Positions 23,905 to 32,283 of a stretch of 43,741 bases of DNA are shown one piece after another. The notes under the pieces were generated by a model, which ran no database searches, was not told where the DNA came from, and saw nothing but the letters and a program-made list of their open reading frames with translations. The position numbers and the translations under genes were made by a program. Numbering within the stretch: position 1 is the stretch's first letter; the number at the start of each line of letters is the position of its first letter. Source of the stretch: an uncultured Prevotellaceae bacterium (GTDB lineage: Bacteria; Bacteroidota; Bacteroidia; Bacteroidales; Bacteroidaceae); the NCBI GenBank assembly GCA_900320255.1, contig ONRS01000126.1:1-43741 (forward strand), written 5' to 3'.

Positions 23905-25304
23905 CCAAATAACGCCCGTAAGGCTTCTTCCACCTTGCGCACAGGAATAAGCTCAATGTGGTATTTCTTACGGTTCAGTCCTGAAAGGTTGTACTTCGGA
24001 ATGATGAGATGACTGAAGCCCAATTTCTCGGCTTCGGCTATGCGTTGCTCTATGCGGGCTACGGGACGTACCTCGCCGCTCAGACCCACCTCTCCGCACA
24101 TGCACCAGCCACTCTCTATGGGCGTATCGACGTTCGACGAGAGTACAGCGGCTATCACACTCAGGTCCATAGCCATATCGGTAACGCGCAGGCCGCCGGC
24201 AATGTTCAGGAATACGTCTTTCTGCATCAGCTTAAATCCCACGCGCTTCTCCAATACCGCCAACAGCATGTTCAGGCGTCGCTGGTCGAAACCTGTAGCC
24301 GAGCGCTGAGGGGTTCCGTAGGCTGCACTCGACACCAGCGCCTGCGTCTCAACTAAGAAGGGACGCACGCCCTCAATAGCCGCGCTAATGGCCACACCCG
24401 ACAGGCCGTCGTGGTCTTCAGTAAGCAACAGTTCCGAAGGGTTGCTGACTTGTCTGAGCCCCGTTTGCTGCATTTCATAAATGCCTAATTCAGAAGTACT
24501 TCCGAATCGGTTCTTAATGCTTCGCAGAATGCGGTACATATAGTGTTGGTCACCCTCGAACTGAATGACCGTATCGACAATATGCTCCAGGATCTTCGGG
24601 CCAGCAAGTGTGCCTTCTTTGGTGATGTGGCCAATCAGAATGACCGGTACGCCGCTTGTCTTGGCAAAGCGCAAAAGCGACGAGGCACACTCGCGAACCT
24701 GGGCGATGCTTCCCGCACTCGACTCAACGTCTTCCGTAGCGATGGTCTGAATGGAGTCGATGACCAACAGCTCAGGCTTTACCTCCTTGATGTGCTCAAA
24801 GATGGTCTCCAGCGAATTCTCACAGAGAATGAGGAAGTTATCATCGGTATCAGGTGAAGAGTGACGGGTATTGGCAGAAAGCCGCTCGGCACGCATCTTG
24901 AGTTGGTGGGCACTCTCTTCACCACTCACGTAAAGAACGCGCTTGTCAGTCTGGTTGAGCATGGTCTGCAGCGAGAGAGTTGACTTTCCTATACCTGGCT
25001 CGCCTCCCAACAGCACAATACTGCCTGGCACCAGTCCGCCGCCCAACACGCGGTTCAGTTCAGCATCGTGCATGTCGATGCGCGGGTCGTCTTGTGCCGA
25101 AATGTCGCGTAGCCGTAGTGCCATGTTCTGTCGTAAGTGGCGTCCTGCTGATGCTGCAGCATGGGTTGCAGCCTGCTGTCTGGTATCGGCCACACGTATC
25201 TCCTTAAAGGTATTCCATTCTCCACAGGCCGGGCACTTGCCAATCCATTTGGCTGATTCCTGACCGCAGTTTGAACACACATAAGCTGTTTTATCCTTTG
25301 CCAT
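23901..25304 (-). CDS. radA: DNA repair protein RadA
   Basis: RadA (Sms) is a RecA-like ATPase and DnaB-type helicase that drives branch migration in recombination. The 467-residue product has the N-terminal zinc finger CSNCGQ...CPACGEW (residues 10-30), Walker A GGEPGIGKST (about 95-104), the RadA-specific KNRFG (about 253-257), and a Lon-like C-terminal domain (SGEVRPVARIEQRI). The open frame runs further upstream to 25673 but only over ftsY and the intergenic region. MAKDKTAYVCSNCGQ at 25304 is the family start. Confidence 0.96.
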   Translation of the reverse strand: MAKDKTAYVCSNCGQESAKWIGKCPACGEWNTFKEIRVADTRQQAATHAAASAGRHLRQNMALRLRDISAQDDPRIDMHDAELNRVLGGGLVPGSIVLLGGEPGIGKSTLSLQTMLNQTDKRVLYVSGEESAHQLKMRAERLSANTRHSSPDTDDNFLILCENSLETIFEHIKEVKPELLVIDSIQTIATEDVESSAGSIAQVRECASSLLRFAKTSGVPVILIGHITKEGTLAGPKILEHIVDTVIQFEGDQHYMYRILRSIKNRFGSTSELGIYEMQQTGLRQVSNPSELLLTEDHDGLSGVAISAAIEGVRPFLVETQALVSSAAYGTPQRSATGFDQRRLNMLLAVLEKRVGFKLMQKDVFLNIAGGLRVTDMAMDLSVIAAVLSSNVDTPIESGWCMCGEVGLSGEVRPVARIEQRIAEAEKLGFSHLIIPKYNLSGLNRKKYHIELIPVRKVEEALRALFG

Positions 25305-25331
25305 AGTCTTGATTCTTGTTGAAATTGTGTG

Positions 25332-25391
25332 CAAAGTTACAAAATAATTGTGAATTGTGCATTGTAAATTGTGCATTATTTTGTATCTTTG
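25332..25391. promoter_or_regulatory. Divergent radA/ftsY promoters around a heptad repeat
   Basis: TAACTTTG on the minus strand (25332-25339) serves radA, and TATCTTTG on the plus strand (25384-25391) serves ftsY. Between them, 25346-25380 is five 7-nt units: AATTGTG, AATTGTG, CATTGTA, AATTGTG, CATTATT. Neither promoter has a clear TTTG -33; the repeat occupies both -33 positions. Confidence 0.6.
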
Positions 25392-25413
25392 CAACCGATA
25401 AACAGTAAATGTT

Positions 25414-26370
25414 ATGGGAATATTTGGATTTTTCAACAAAAACAAGAAAGAAACGCTGGATAAAGGCCTGGAGAAAACCAAGACCAGCGTTTTTGACAAA
25501 ATAGCCCGCGTGGTGGCTGGAAAGTCGAAGGTTGATGACGATGTGCTCGACGATTTGGAGGAAGTTCTTATTACGAGCGACGTAGGTGTAGATACCACGC
25601 TGAAGATTATCCGGCGCATTGAGGAGCGCGTGGCTCGCGACAAATATGTTTCAACGTCAGAACTGAACGGCATTCTACGTGACGAGATAGCCTCGTTGCT
25701 GGCCGAGAATAATTCTGCCGATAATGCCGAGTGGGACCTTCCTGCCGACCATAAGCCTTACGTTATCCTCGTAGTCGGCGTAAATGGAGTGGGCAAGACC
25801 ACCACTATAGGCAAGCTGGCCTGGCAGTTCAAGCAGGCAGGCAAGAAAGTCTATCTGGGTGCTGCTGACACCTTCCGTGCGGCTGCTGTCGAACAGCTCT
25901 GCATCTGGGGAGAGCGCGTGGGAGTGCCTGTAGTGAAGCAGCAGATGGGCAGCGACCCTGCTTCAGTAGCGTTCGACACACTTCAGAGTGCAAAGGCAAA
26001 TGGTGCCGATGTCGTGCTTATTGATACCGCAGGTCGCCTGCACAACAAGGTGGGACTGATGAACGAGCTCAAGAAGATAAAGGATGTCATGAAGAAGGTG
26101 CTGCCCGAGGCTCCTGACGAGGTGATGCTCGTGCTGGACGGCTCTACGGGTCAGAACGCCTTTGAGCAGGCCAAGCAGTTCTCGGCTGTCACGCAGATAA
26201 CCTCGTTGGCCATCACCAAACTGGATGGAACTGCCAAAGGCGGAGTGGTCATAGGCATCTCGGACCAGCTGAAAGTACCCGTCAAGTACATCGGACTGGG
26301 TGAAGGTATGGAAGATTTGCAACTGTTCGACCGTAAGCAGTTTGTTGACTCGCTGTTTAAGAAAGACTGA
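25414..26370 (+). CDS. ftsY: Signal recognition particle receptor FtsY
   Basis: SRP-family GTPase that docks ribosome-nascent chain-SRP complexes at the inner membrane. The 318-residue protein has a short N-terminal region rather than the long acidic A domain of E. coli. The NG domain follows: helical N domain (DDDVLDDLEEVLITSDVGV), G1 GVNGVGKTTTIGKLA at about 122-136, DTFRAAAVEQL, DTAGRLHNKVGLMNEL and TKLDGTAKGG. Everything required for GTP hydrolysis is present. rimO starts 12 bp after the stop. Confidence 0.97.
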   Translation: MGIFGFFNKNKKETLDKGLEKTKTSVFDKIARVVAGKSKVDDDVLDDLEEVLITSDVGVDTTLKIIRRIEERVARDKYVSTSELNGILRDEIASLLAENNSADNAEWDLPADHKPYVILVVGVNGVGKTTTIGKLAWQFKQAGKKVYLGAADTFRAAAVEQLCIWGERVGVPVVKQQMGSDPASVAFDTLQSAKANGADVVLIDTAGRLHNKVGLMNELKKIKDVMKKVLPEAPDEVMLVLDGSTGQNAFEQAKQFSAVTQITSLAITKLDGTAKGGVVIGISDQLKVPVKYIGLGEGMEDLQLFDRKQFVDSLFKKD

Positions 26371-26382
26371 TACGGTGTGAGC

Positions 26383-27684
26383 ATGAAGAAACAGACAATA
26401 GATTTCATTACATTAGGCTGTTCGAAGAATCTTGTTGACAGCGAACGGCTAATGGCCATGTGTGAAGCTCATGGTTTTCGTTGTACGCACGATAGCGAAC
26501 AGCCTGAAGGTGAAATCGTAGTCATTAATACTTGTGGATTTATTGCCGATGCCAAGGAGGAAAGCATCAACACCATTCTGGAGTTTGTACAGGCAAAGGC
26601 AGAAGGAAGGGTTAAGCGCGTCTATGTGATGGGGTGTTTGTCAGAACGTTATCTGTCAGACCTTGAAGCTGAGATTCCAGAGGTAGATGGCTGGTTCGGG
26701 AAGTTCAACTACCATGAACTTCTGGACCGGATAGCCTCATCACCCAACACCACCCCCCCAACACCAAAACGGAAGCTCACCACTCCCGCTCATTATGCCT
26801 ACTTGAAGATATCAGAAGGGTGCGACCGGCATTGTGCTTACTGCGCTATACCAATTATTACCGGACGGCACAGGAGCCGACCTATGGACGAAATACTTGA
26901 CGAGGTGCGCTGGCTGGTCAGTCAGGGAGTAAGAGAGTTGCAGGTTATCGCCCAGGAGTTGACCTACTACGGCATTGATTTGGACGGTCGTCAGCACATT
27001 GCCGAACTCATAGAACGAATGGCCGACATTGAGGGTGTAGAGTGGATCAGACTGCATTATGCCTATCCCACACACTTCCCTATGGACCTGTTGCGGGTGA
27101 TGAGGGAAAAGCAGAATGTCTGCAAATACCTTGACATAGCCTTACAGCACATTAGCGACAACATGCTGCAACGCATGCAACGCCATATTACCAAACAAGA
27201 GACTTACGAGCTGATTGAGACGTTGCGTCGCGAAGTGCCGGGCATCTGCCTGCGTACTACGTTGATGGTAGGTTTCCCGGGCGAAACAGACGACGATTTC
27301 CGCGAGCTGCTGGAGTTCACCAAGTGGGCCCGCTTTGAGCGTATGGGCGCTTTCGCCTATAGTGAGGAAGACGGTACTCCTTCAGCCCGACTTTACGAAG
27401 ACGATGTGCCCGAAGACATAAAACATCAACGACTGGACCGCTTGATGCGTATTCAGCAGCAAATATCAGCTGAGCTGGAAGCAGAAAAGGTTGGAAAGGT
27501 GATGCGTGTCATCATTGACCGCCGCGAGGGCAACTACTTTATTGGGCGTACGGAGTTCTGCTCGCCCGAAGTAGATCCGGAAGTACTGATACCAGACTCA
27601 GAACCATTAGAAATCGGACATTTTTACGACGTTAAGTTTACAGACTCAGAAGAGTTTGACTTATACGGAACAACACTTATCTGA
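26383..27684 (+). CDS. rimO: Ribosomal protein S12 methylthiotransferase
   Basis: RimO attaches a methylthio group to an aspartate of ribosomal protein S12 using two [4Fe-4S] clusters. The 433-residue product has the N-terminal UPF0004 cysteines (ITLGCSKNLVDSERL; INTCGFI; MGCLSERY), the radical-SAM motif SEGCDRHCAYCAIP at about 145-158, and a C-terminal TRAM domain (about 365-430). The ATG at 26383 is preferred over the GTG at 26377. It lies 12 bp after ftsY and 5 bp before the HU gene, so ftsY-rimO-HU-HU/LysM looks like one transcription unit. Confidence 0.96.
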   Translation: MKKQTIDFITLGCSKNLVDSERLMAMCEAHGFRCTHDSEQPEGEIVVINTCGFIADAKEESINTILEFVQAKAEGRVKRVYVMGCLSERYLSDLEAEIPEVDGWFGKFNYHELLDRIASSPNTTPPTPKRKLTTPAHYAYLKISEGCDRHCAYCAIPIITGRHRSRPMDEILDEVRWLVSQGVRELQVIAQELTYYGIDLDGRQHIAELIERMADIEGVEWIRLHYAYPTHFPMDLLRVMREKQNVCKYLDIALQHISDNMLQRMQRHITKQETYELIETLRREVPGICLRTTLMVGFPGETDDDFRELLEFTKWARFERMGAFAYSEEDGTPSARLYEDDVPEDIKHQRLDRLMRIQQQISAELEAEKVGKVMRVIIDRREGNYFIGRTEFCSPEVDPEVLIPDSEPLEIGHFYDVKFTDSEEFDLYGTTLI

Positions 27685-27689
27685 CAGAT

Positions 27690-27977
27690 ATGAATAACAA
27701 GGAATTTATTAGCGAGCTATCCACCCGTATGGGCTACAAAGCCAGCGACACCCAGCGACTGGTTGAGAACTTGGTGAACGCCATGAGTGATAGTTTTCTG
27801 GAGGACAATGCCGTACTGGTTCCCGCCTTTGGCACGTTCGAAGTGAAGAAGAAGATGGAGCGCATTATGGTGAATCCGTCAACCGGCCAGCGCATGCTTG
27901 TGCCGCCGAAGCTCGTGCTTGGTTTCAAGCCCAGTACGACGTGGAAAGACCAACTAAAGAGTGGAGGGCAAGACTGA
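27690..27977 (+). CDS. HU-family DNA-binding protein
   Basis: A 95-residue HU/IHF-fold nucleoid protein. The dimer helices ([20 protein letters not shown]) are followed by [11 protein letters not shown], the beta-arm region [12 protein letters not shown] (with the conserved proline that intercalates DNA), and a C-terminal helix. It overlaps the start of the next gene, also HU-like, by one base (TGATG, 27975-27979). The pairing of two HU-type genes in tandem suggests the products could heterodimerise; that is inference. Confidence 0.9.
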   Translation: MNNKEFISELSTRMGYKASDTQRLVENLVNAMSDSFLEDNAVLVPAFGTFEVKKKMERIMVNPSTGQRMLVPPKLVLGFKPSTTWKDQLKSGGQD

Positions 27978-29212
27978 TGGACAAGATGACAATACAGGAT
28001 ATATCCCACATCCTGGTTGACAAGAACGGACTGGGGGCTCGCGAGGCTGAGCATTTCGCGGCAGCAATGTTTAGCGTTATTCGTGACGGGCTGTTGCGCG
28101 ACCAGCAGGTGAAGGTGCGCGGACTGGGCACGTTTAAGATTATTGAGGTTGGTGCCCGCGAGAGTGTGAGCGTTTCAACTGGTGAGCGTGTGCTGATAGC
28201 CGGTCACGACAAGATAACGTTTACTCCTGATGCTACGATGAAGGAGTTGGTCAACAAGCCTTTCTCGCAGTTTGAGACGGTAGTGCTTAACGAGGGCGTT
28301 GACTTTGAAGATGTCCCGACTGAGCCAGCACCTGTGACTAAACTGACAGATGAACCAGAACCGGAACCTGTCGTAGAACAGGAACCCGAGCCCGAACCAG
28401 TTGTGGAACCTGAGCCAGAGCCAGTTGTGGAAACTGAGCCCGAACCAGTTGTGGAAACTGAGCCCGAACCAGTTGTGGAACCTGAGCCTGTTGTAGAACA
28501 GGAACCCGAGCCTGAACCAGAACCTGTTGCGGAGCCAGAACCTGAGCCTGAACCTGAAACTCCAGTTAAACTCGCTTCACATCAAGAACACCATCATGAG
28601 CATAGGAGGCTCGACCCGATTCCAACCGAACGGTCAGGCAATTACTTAAAGAAAGATGCAAAAGGAGGCTGGCGTTATTTCTATTATACCCTTGGTCTGG
28701 TGCTACTCTTTACATTGGGAGTTGCCTTGGGCTTTTATATCGGGTTGCAAGAAGGACGCAAATCTACTGAGAGTGTAGTGGAAGTTACTCCCGACAGTAC
28801 CTGTTTATCACCCGCTGACACAACAGCTACCGACAGCATAAGCGTGGTGGAGGATACGCCCGACACCTTGTCGCAACCTGCGGTAACGAAGCCTGAAGAG
28901 CAGCCTGTGGAACAGAAGGTTGAAACACCTGCTCCCGCAAAGGCAGAGACACCCAAACCTGCCGCCGAAGACAAGTATGCTGCTATGGATGCGCGCGTGA
29001 AGCATGGTGCCTATCGTATTGTGGGTGACGACTTTACGGTAACCGTCCGTCCTGGTGAGACTACAGCCCGTATAGCCAAGCGTACGCTGGGAGCTGGTAT
29101 GGAATGCTACATTGAAGTTTATAATGGCATCAAGTCGAACACAGAATTAAAGGCAGGTCAGACCATTAAGATTCCCAAGCTGGAATGGAAGAAGAAAAAG
29201 AAGAAGCTTTAA
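27977..29212 (+). CDS. HU-domain protein with Glu-Pro repeats, membrane segment and LysM-like domain
   Basis: A 411-residue multidomain protein. Residues 1-95 form an HU-like domain ([41 protein letters not shown]). Residues ~120-195 are a tandem Glu-Pro-rich repeat ([14 protein letters not shown] types). After a His-rich stretch (HQEHHHEH) comes one transmembrane helix at about 235-257 ([20 protein letters not shown]), then a Thr/Ser/Pro-rich stalk. The C-terminal module (about 345-405; [18 protein letters not shown]..., KAGQTIKIP) reads as LysM-like and ends in a lysine run. Topology would put the HU domain in the cytoplasm and LysM in the periplasm. Translation is coupled to the upstream HU gene. 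Confidence 0.8.
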   Translation: MDKMTIQDISHILVDKNGLGAREAEHFAAAMFSVIRDGLLRDQQVKVRGLGTFKIIEVGARESVSVSTGERVLIAGHDKITFTPDATMKELVNKPFSQFETVVLNEGVDFEDVPTEPAPVTKLTDEPEPEPVVEQEPEPEPVVEPEPEPVVETEPEPVVETEPEPVVEPEPVVEQEPEPEPEPVAEPEPEPEPETPVKLASHQEHHHEHRRLDPIPTERSGNYLKKDAKGGWRYFYYTLGLVLLFTLGVALGFYIGLQEGRKSTESVVEVTPDSTCLSPADTTATDSISVVEDTPDTLSQPAVTKPEEQPVEQKVETPAPAKAETPKPAAEDKYAAMDARVKHGAYRIVGDDFTVTVRPGETTARIAKRTLGAGMECYIEVYNGIKSNTELKAGQTIKIPKLEWKKKKKKL

Positions 29213-29243
29213 AGACTTTTAGATGATTTAATATTTATTACAT

Positions 29244-29283
29244 ACGCAATTTGCTTGTTTAACGGGCAAATTGCGTACTTTTG
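29244..29283 (+). promoter_or_regulatory. Promoter of the MoxR/Bat operon overlaid by a perfect dyad
   Basis: TTTG (29250-29253) and TACTTTTG (29276-29283) are spaced by 22 nt. They are covered by a perfect 11-bp inverted repeat, ACGCAATTTGC (29244-29254) and GCAAATTGCGT (29266-29276), with 11 nt between arms. Arm centres are 22 bp apart, two helical turns, as for a dimeric repressor or activator. It could alternatively be a hairpin ending the upstream transcript, but only four T residues follow. Confidence 0.65.
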
Positions 29284-29317
29284 CACCCTGAAATCAAACG
29301 TAAATAGTAAAATAATT

Positions 29318-30313
29318 ATGGCAGAAGCTATTGACATTAGAGAACTGAATATGCGAATTGAGCAGCAGAGCTCTTTCGTTACTAACCTGACGACGGGCAT
29401 GGACCGCGTCATCGTAGGACAGAAACATTTGGTTGACACGTTACTCATCTCCTTACTGAGTGACGGCCACATTCTTCTGGAAGGTGTGCCAGGTCTGGCA
29501 AAGACGCTGGCCATTAAGACGTTAGCACAACTTATTGACGCGAAGTATTCGCGCATACAGTTTACGCCCGACCTGTTGCCTGCCGACGTTATCGGTACCA
29601 TGATCTATTCGCAGAAGGACGAGCGCTTCCAGGTGAAGAAGGGTCCTGTCTTCGCAAACTTCGTGTTGGCCGACGAAATCAACCGTGCTCCTGCAAAGGT
29701 ACAGAGTGCTTTGCTGGAGGCCATGCAGGAGAAACAGGTCACCATAGGCAGCGAGACCTTCGATTTGCCCAAACCCTTCCTCGTTATGGCTACGCAGAAC
29801 CCCATAGAGCAGGAGGGAACCTATCCGCTTCCTGAGGCTCAGACCGACCGTTTCATGATGAAGGTGGTCATTGACTATCCCACGTTGGATGAGGAGAAGA
29901 AGATTATCCGCGAGAACATTCAGGGTGCCCTGCCTACGGTAACGCCCGTTACAACAGCCGACGACATTCTGCGTGCCCGTAGTGTGGTGCGTGAGGTTTA
30001 CATCGACGAGAAGATTGAACAATACATAGCTGACATCGTCTTCGCCACCCGTTATCCTGACCGCTACGGACTGAAGGACATGAAGAACATGATTTCCTTC
30101 GGCGGCTCTCCTCGTGCTTCCATCAATCTGGCAAAGGCCAGTCGTGCGTTTGCATTCATCAAGCGTCGCGGCTATGTGGTTCCCGAAGATGTTCGTGCCG
30201 TAGCTCACGACGTGCTGCGTCACCGTATTGGCCTGACCTACGAGGCAGAGGCATCAAACGTGACGAGCGAGGAAATTGTTTCTAAGATTATTAATAAAGT
30301 AGAAGTTCCTTGA
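29318..30313 (+). CDS. MoxR-family AAA+ ATPase
   Basis: A 331-residue AAA+ ATPase that starts the Bat operon. Walker A GVPGLAKT is at about 49-56, Walker B VLADEINRAPAKVQSALLEA at about 116-135, sensor 1 MATQNPIEQEGTYPL, and an arginine-finger region PEAQTDRFMMK. MoxR proteins act as chaperone-like ATPases on von Willebrand factor A (VWA) partners, which are encoded just downstream. The ATG at 29318 (MAEAIDIRELNMRIEQQ) lies 34 bp after the -7 box. An upstream in-frame start at 29255 would fall inside the promoter. Confidence 0.93.
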   Translation: MAEAIDIRELNMRIEQQSSFVTNLTTGMDRVIVGQKHLVDTLLISLLSDGHILLEGVPGLAKTLAIKTLAQLIDAKYSRIQFTPDLLPADVIGTMIYSQKDERFQVKKGPVFANFVLADEINRAPAKVQSALLEAMQEKQVTIGSETFDLPKPFLVMATQNPIEQEGTYPLPEAQTDRFMMKVVIDYPTLDEEKKIIRENIQGALPTVTPVTTADDILRARSVVREVYIDEKIEQYIADIVFATRYPDRYGLKDMKNMISFGGSPRASINLAKASRAFAFIKRRGYVVPEDVRAVAHDVLRHRIGLTYEAEASNVTSEEIVSKIINKVEVP

Positions 30314-30314
30314 T

Positions 30315-30342
30315 GAGTTAGGAGTTAGGAATTAGGAGTTTT
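30315..30342 (+). repeat. Heptad tandem repeat between moxR-like and DUF58 genes
   Basis: Four 7-nt units: GAGTTAG, GAGTTAG, GAATTAG, GAGTTTT. They begin one base after the stop codon (30311-30313) and end one base before the next ATG (30344), so the array is the entire intergenic spacer. Confidence 0.75.
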
Positions 30343-30343
30343 T

Positions 30344-31216
30344 ATGATGGAGACAAGCGAAATCATCAAGAAAGTCCGTAAGATAGAGATCAAGGCACGC
30401 GGCCTGAGCTCCAACATCTTTGCCGGTCAATACCATTCGGCCTTCAAGGGACGCGGTATGGCCTTCTCAGAGGTGCGTGAGTATCAGTTTGGCGACGACG
30501 TGCGCGACATCGACTGGAACGTGACAGCCCGCTTCCACCGCCCTTATGTGAAGGTGTTTGAAGAGGAGCGCGAACTGACCGTCATGCTGCTCATTGACGT
30601 GAGCGGCAGTCTGGACTTCGGCACTCAACGCCAGATGAAGCGCGACATGGTGACCGAGATAGCTGCCACGCTTGCCTTTTCGGCCATTCAGAATAACGAT
30701 AAGATAGGTGTGGTGTTCTTCTCCGACCGTATTGAGAAGTACATCCCGCCCAAGAAGGGCCGCAAGCACATACTCTACATTATCCGTGAGCTGCTCGACT
30801 TTACGCCCGAGAGCCGGCGTACCGACGTGCGTGGCGCCCTTGAGTTCATGACGAGCGTGGCCAAACGTCGCTGTACGGCCTTCGTGCTGAGCGATTTCTA
30901 CGACAATCAGGACTTTCTGCAGCCGCTCACCATCTGCAACCGCAAGCACGACGTAGTAGCCATTCAGGTCTATGACCAGCGTGCCAAGACCTTGCCTGAC
31001 ATCGGTCTGATGCGTGTGGTGGATGCTGAGACAGGCCACGAACAATATATTGACACCAGCAGCAGCCGTCTGCGTCAGGCTCACACGCAGTACTTCCTGA
31101 GGCGTCAGTCTCTGCTGACCGAGACATTCAACAAGAGCAACGTTGACCACGTGAGCATAGCCACCAACGAGGATTTTGTGAAGTCTCTGCTGCTGCTATT
31201 TAAACAACGAAGCTAA
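30344..31216 (+). CDS. DUF58 domain protein (VWA-like partner of MoxR)
   Basis: A 290-residue soluble protein. DUF58 signature GRGMAFSEVREYQFGDDVRD, then IDWNVTARF, at about residues 36-64. A VWA-like domain with MIDAS-type DVSGSLDFG follows at about 85-93. Members are encoded next to MoxR throughout bacteria and are thought to be its adaptor or substrate. The stop overlaps the next start (TAATG). It starts at ATGATG directly after the heptad repeat. Confidence 0.92.
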   Translation: MMETSEIIKKVRKIEIKARGLSSNIFAGQYHSAFKGRGMAFSEVREYQFGDDVRDIDWNVTARFHRPYVKVFEEERELTVMLLIDVSGSLDFGTQRQMKRDMVTEIAATLAFSAIQNNDKIGVVFFSDRIEKYIPPKKGRKHILYIIRELLDFTPESRRTDVRGALEFMTSVAKRRCTAFVLSDFYDNQDFLQPLTICNRKHDVVAIQVYDQRAKTLPDIGLMRVVDAETGHEQYIDTSSSRLRQAHTQYFLRRQSLLTETFNKSNVDHVSIATNEDFVKSLLLLFKQRS

Positions 31217-32256
31217 TGAAAAAGATAACGCTCCTATTGATACTGGCCCTGCACGTCGTGCTGGGAAAGGCTCAAAGCGTCGAGGCACGTATTGACTCCA
31301 TCGAGATGCTGATGGGTGAGCAGGTGCACGTGACGCTGACCGTTACCGCCCCTGACGGCGCACAGATTGTGTTCCCGAAATATCAGCGCACACAGCAGTT
31401 AGTGCCTGGTGTGGAGTTTCTCGAGGCCCAGCAGCCTGAGCCCAACGTTCAGGTGCTCACGCTGACGTCGTTCGACGAGAACCTGTATTACCTGCCGCCG
31501 TTCCCAGTACTGGTCAACGGCGACACGGTCAAGAGCAAGAGTCTGGCGCTGAAGGTGATAGGCATAGAGGTAGATACCACTCACTATGAGAAATTCTACG
31601 GTCCCAAGGACGTGCAGGACAACCCGTTCCTCTGGAGCGAGTGGGCCCCGCTGTTCTGGCTCTCCGTGCTGCTGTTAGTGCTGATGGCCTTGGGTTACTA
31701 CCTCTATCTGCGTCTGCGCGACAATAAGCCTATCATCACTTATGTACGGGTGGTGAAGAAGCTGCTGCCGCACCAGAAGGCTATGAAGGAGATAGAGCAG
31801 ATTAAGGCCGAGAAGATGGTGACGAGCGAGAACCAGAAGGAGTACTACACGAAGCTGACCGACACCATTCGCCGCTACATAGAGGAGCGCTACGGTTTTT
31901 CGGCTATGGAGATGACCAGTTCCGAGATTATAGACCGTCTGACCCAGCAAGGTGACCAGAAGGCGCTCGACGAGCTGCGCGGCCTGTTCCAGACTGCCGA
32001 CCTGGTGAAGTTTGCCAAGTACTCTACCATGCTGAACGAGAACGACATGAACCTTGTCAATGCCGTAGAGTTCATCAATAGCACGAAGGCCGAGAACCTG
32101 CCTACCGAAGAGGTGCTGCGTCCGCAGCTGTCGGAGGAAGACCTCCGTTCGCAGAAGACGCGCCGCCTGCTGAAGATAGTGATAGGCCTGATAGCTGTTG
32201 CCTGTCTGTTGCTGCTGGCGTACGTCGCCTACGGCACCTGGCAGCTGATGATTTGA
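31216..32256 (+). CDS. Bat-operon membrane protein (DUF4381-like)
   Basis: A 346-residue protein: a signal peptide (KKITLLLILALHVVLGKAQ), a periplasmic beta-rich domain (about 20-125) resembling the N-terminal part of BatD proteins, a transmembrane helix at about 140-165 (FWLSVLLLVLMALGYYLYL), a cytoplasmic helical region with YIEERYGFSAMEMTSSEIID, and a second helix near the C-terminus. This architecture is regularly found between DUF58 and BatA in Bacteroidales. Role presumed to be in assembling the Bat complex in the inner membrane; no direct function known. The stop codon lies in a heptad repeat. Confidence 0.82.
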   Translation: MKKITLLLILALHVVLGKAQSVEARIDSIEMLMGEQVHVTLTVTAPDGAQIVFPKYQRTQQLVPGVEFLEAQQPEPNVQVLTLTSFDENLYYLPPFPVLVNGDTVKSKSLALKVIGIEVDTTHYEKFYGPKDVQDNPFLWSEWAPLFWLSVLLLVLMALGYYLYLRLRDNKPIITYVRVVKKLLPHQKAMKEIEQIKAEKMVTSENQKEYYTKLTDTIRRYIEERYGFSAMEMTSSEIIDRLTQQGDQKALDELRGLFQTADLVKFAKYSTMLNENDMNLVNAVEFINSTKAENLPTEEVLRPQLSEEDLRSQKTRRLLKIVIGLIAVACLLLLAYVAYGTWQLMI

Positions 32257-32278
32257 GGTTTGAGATTTGAGATTTGAA
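32251..32278 (+). repeat. Heptad tandem repeat between the DUF4381-like gene and batA
   Basis: ATTTGAG, GTTTGAG, ATTTGAG, ATTTGAA. The stop codon TGA (32254-32256) is part of the first unit, so the array has shaped the gene end. It leaves only 5 bp before the batA ATG. Confidence 0.75.
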
Positions 32279-32283
32279 ATTTT

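Noticed and set aside
25305..25673. A 123-codon N-terminal extension of RadA
   Set aside because: It lies antisense to ftsY and the divergent promoter region; the zinc finger normally begins about 10 residues from the start.
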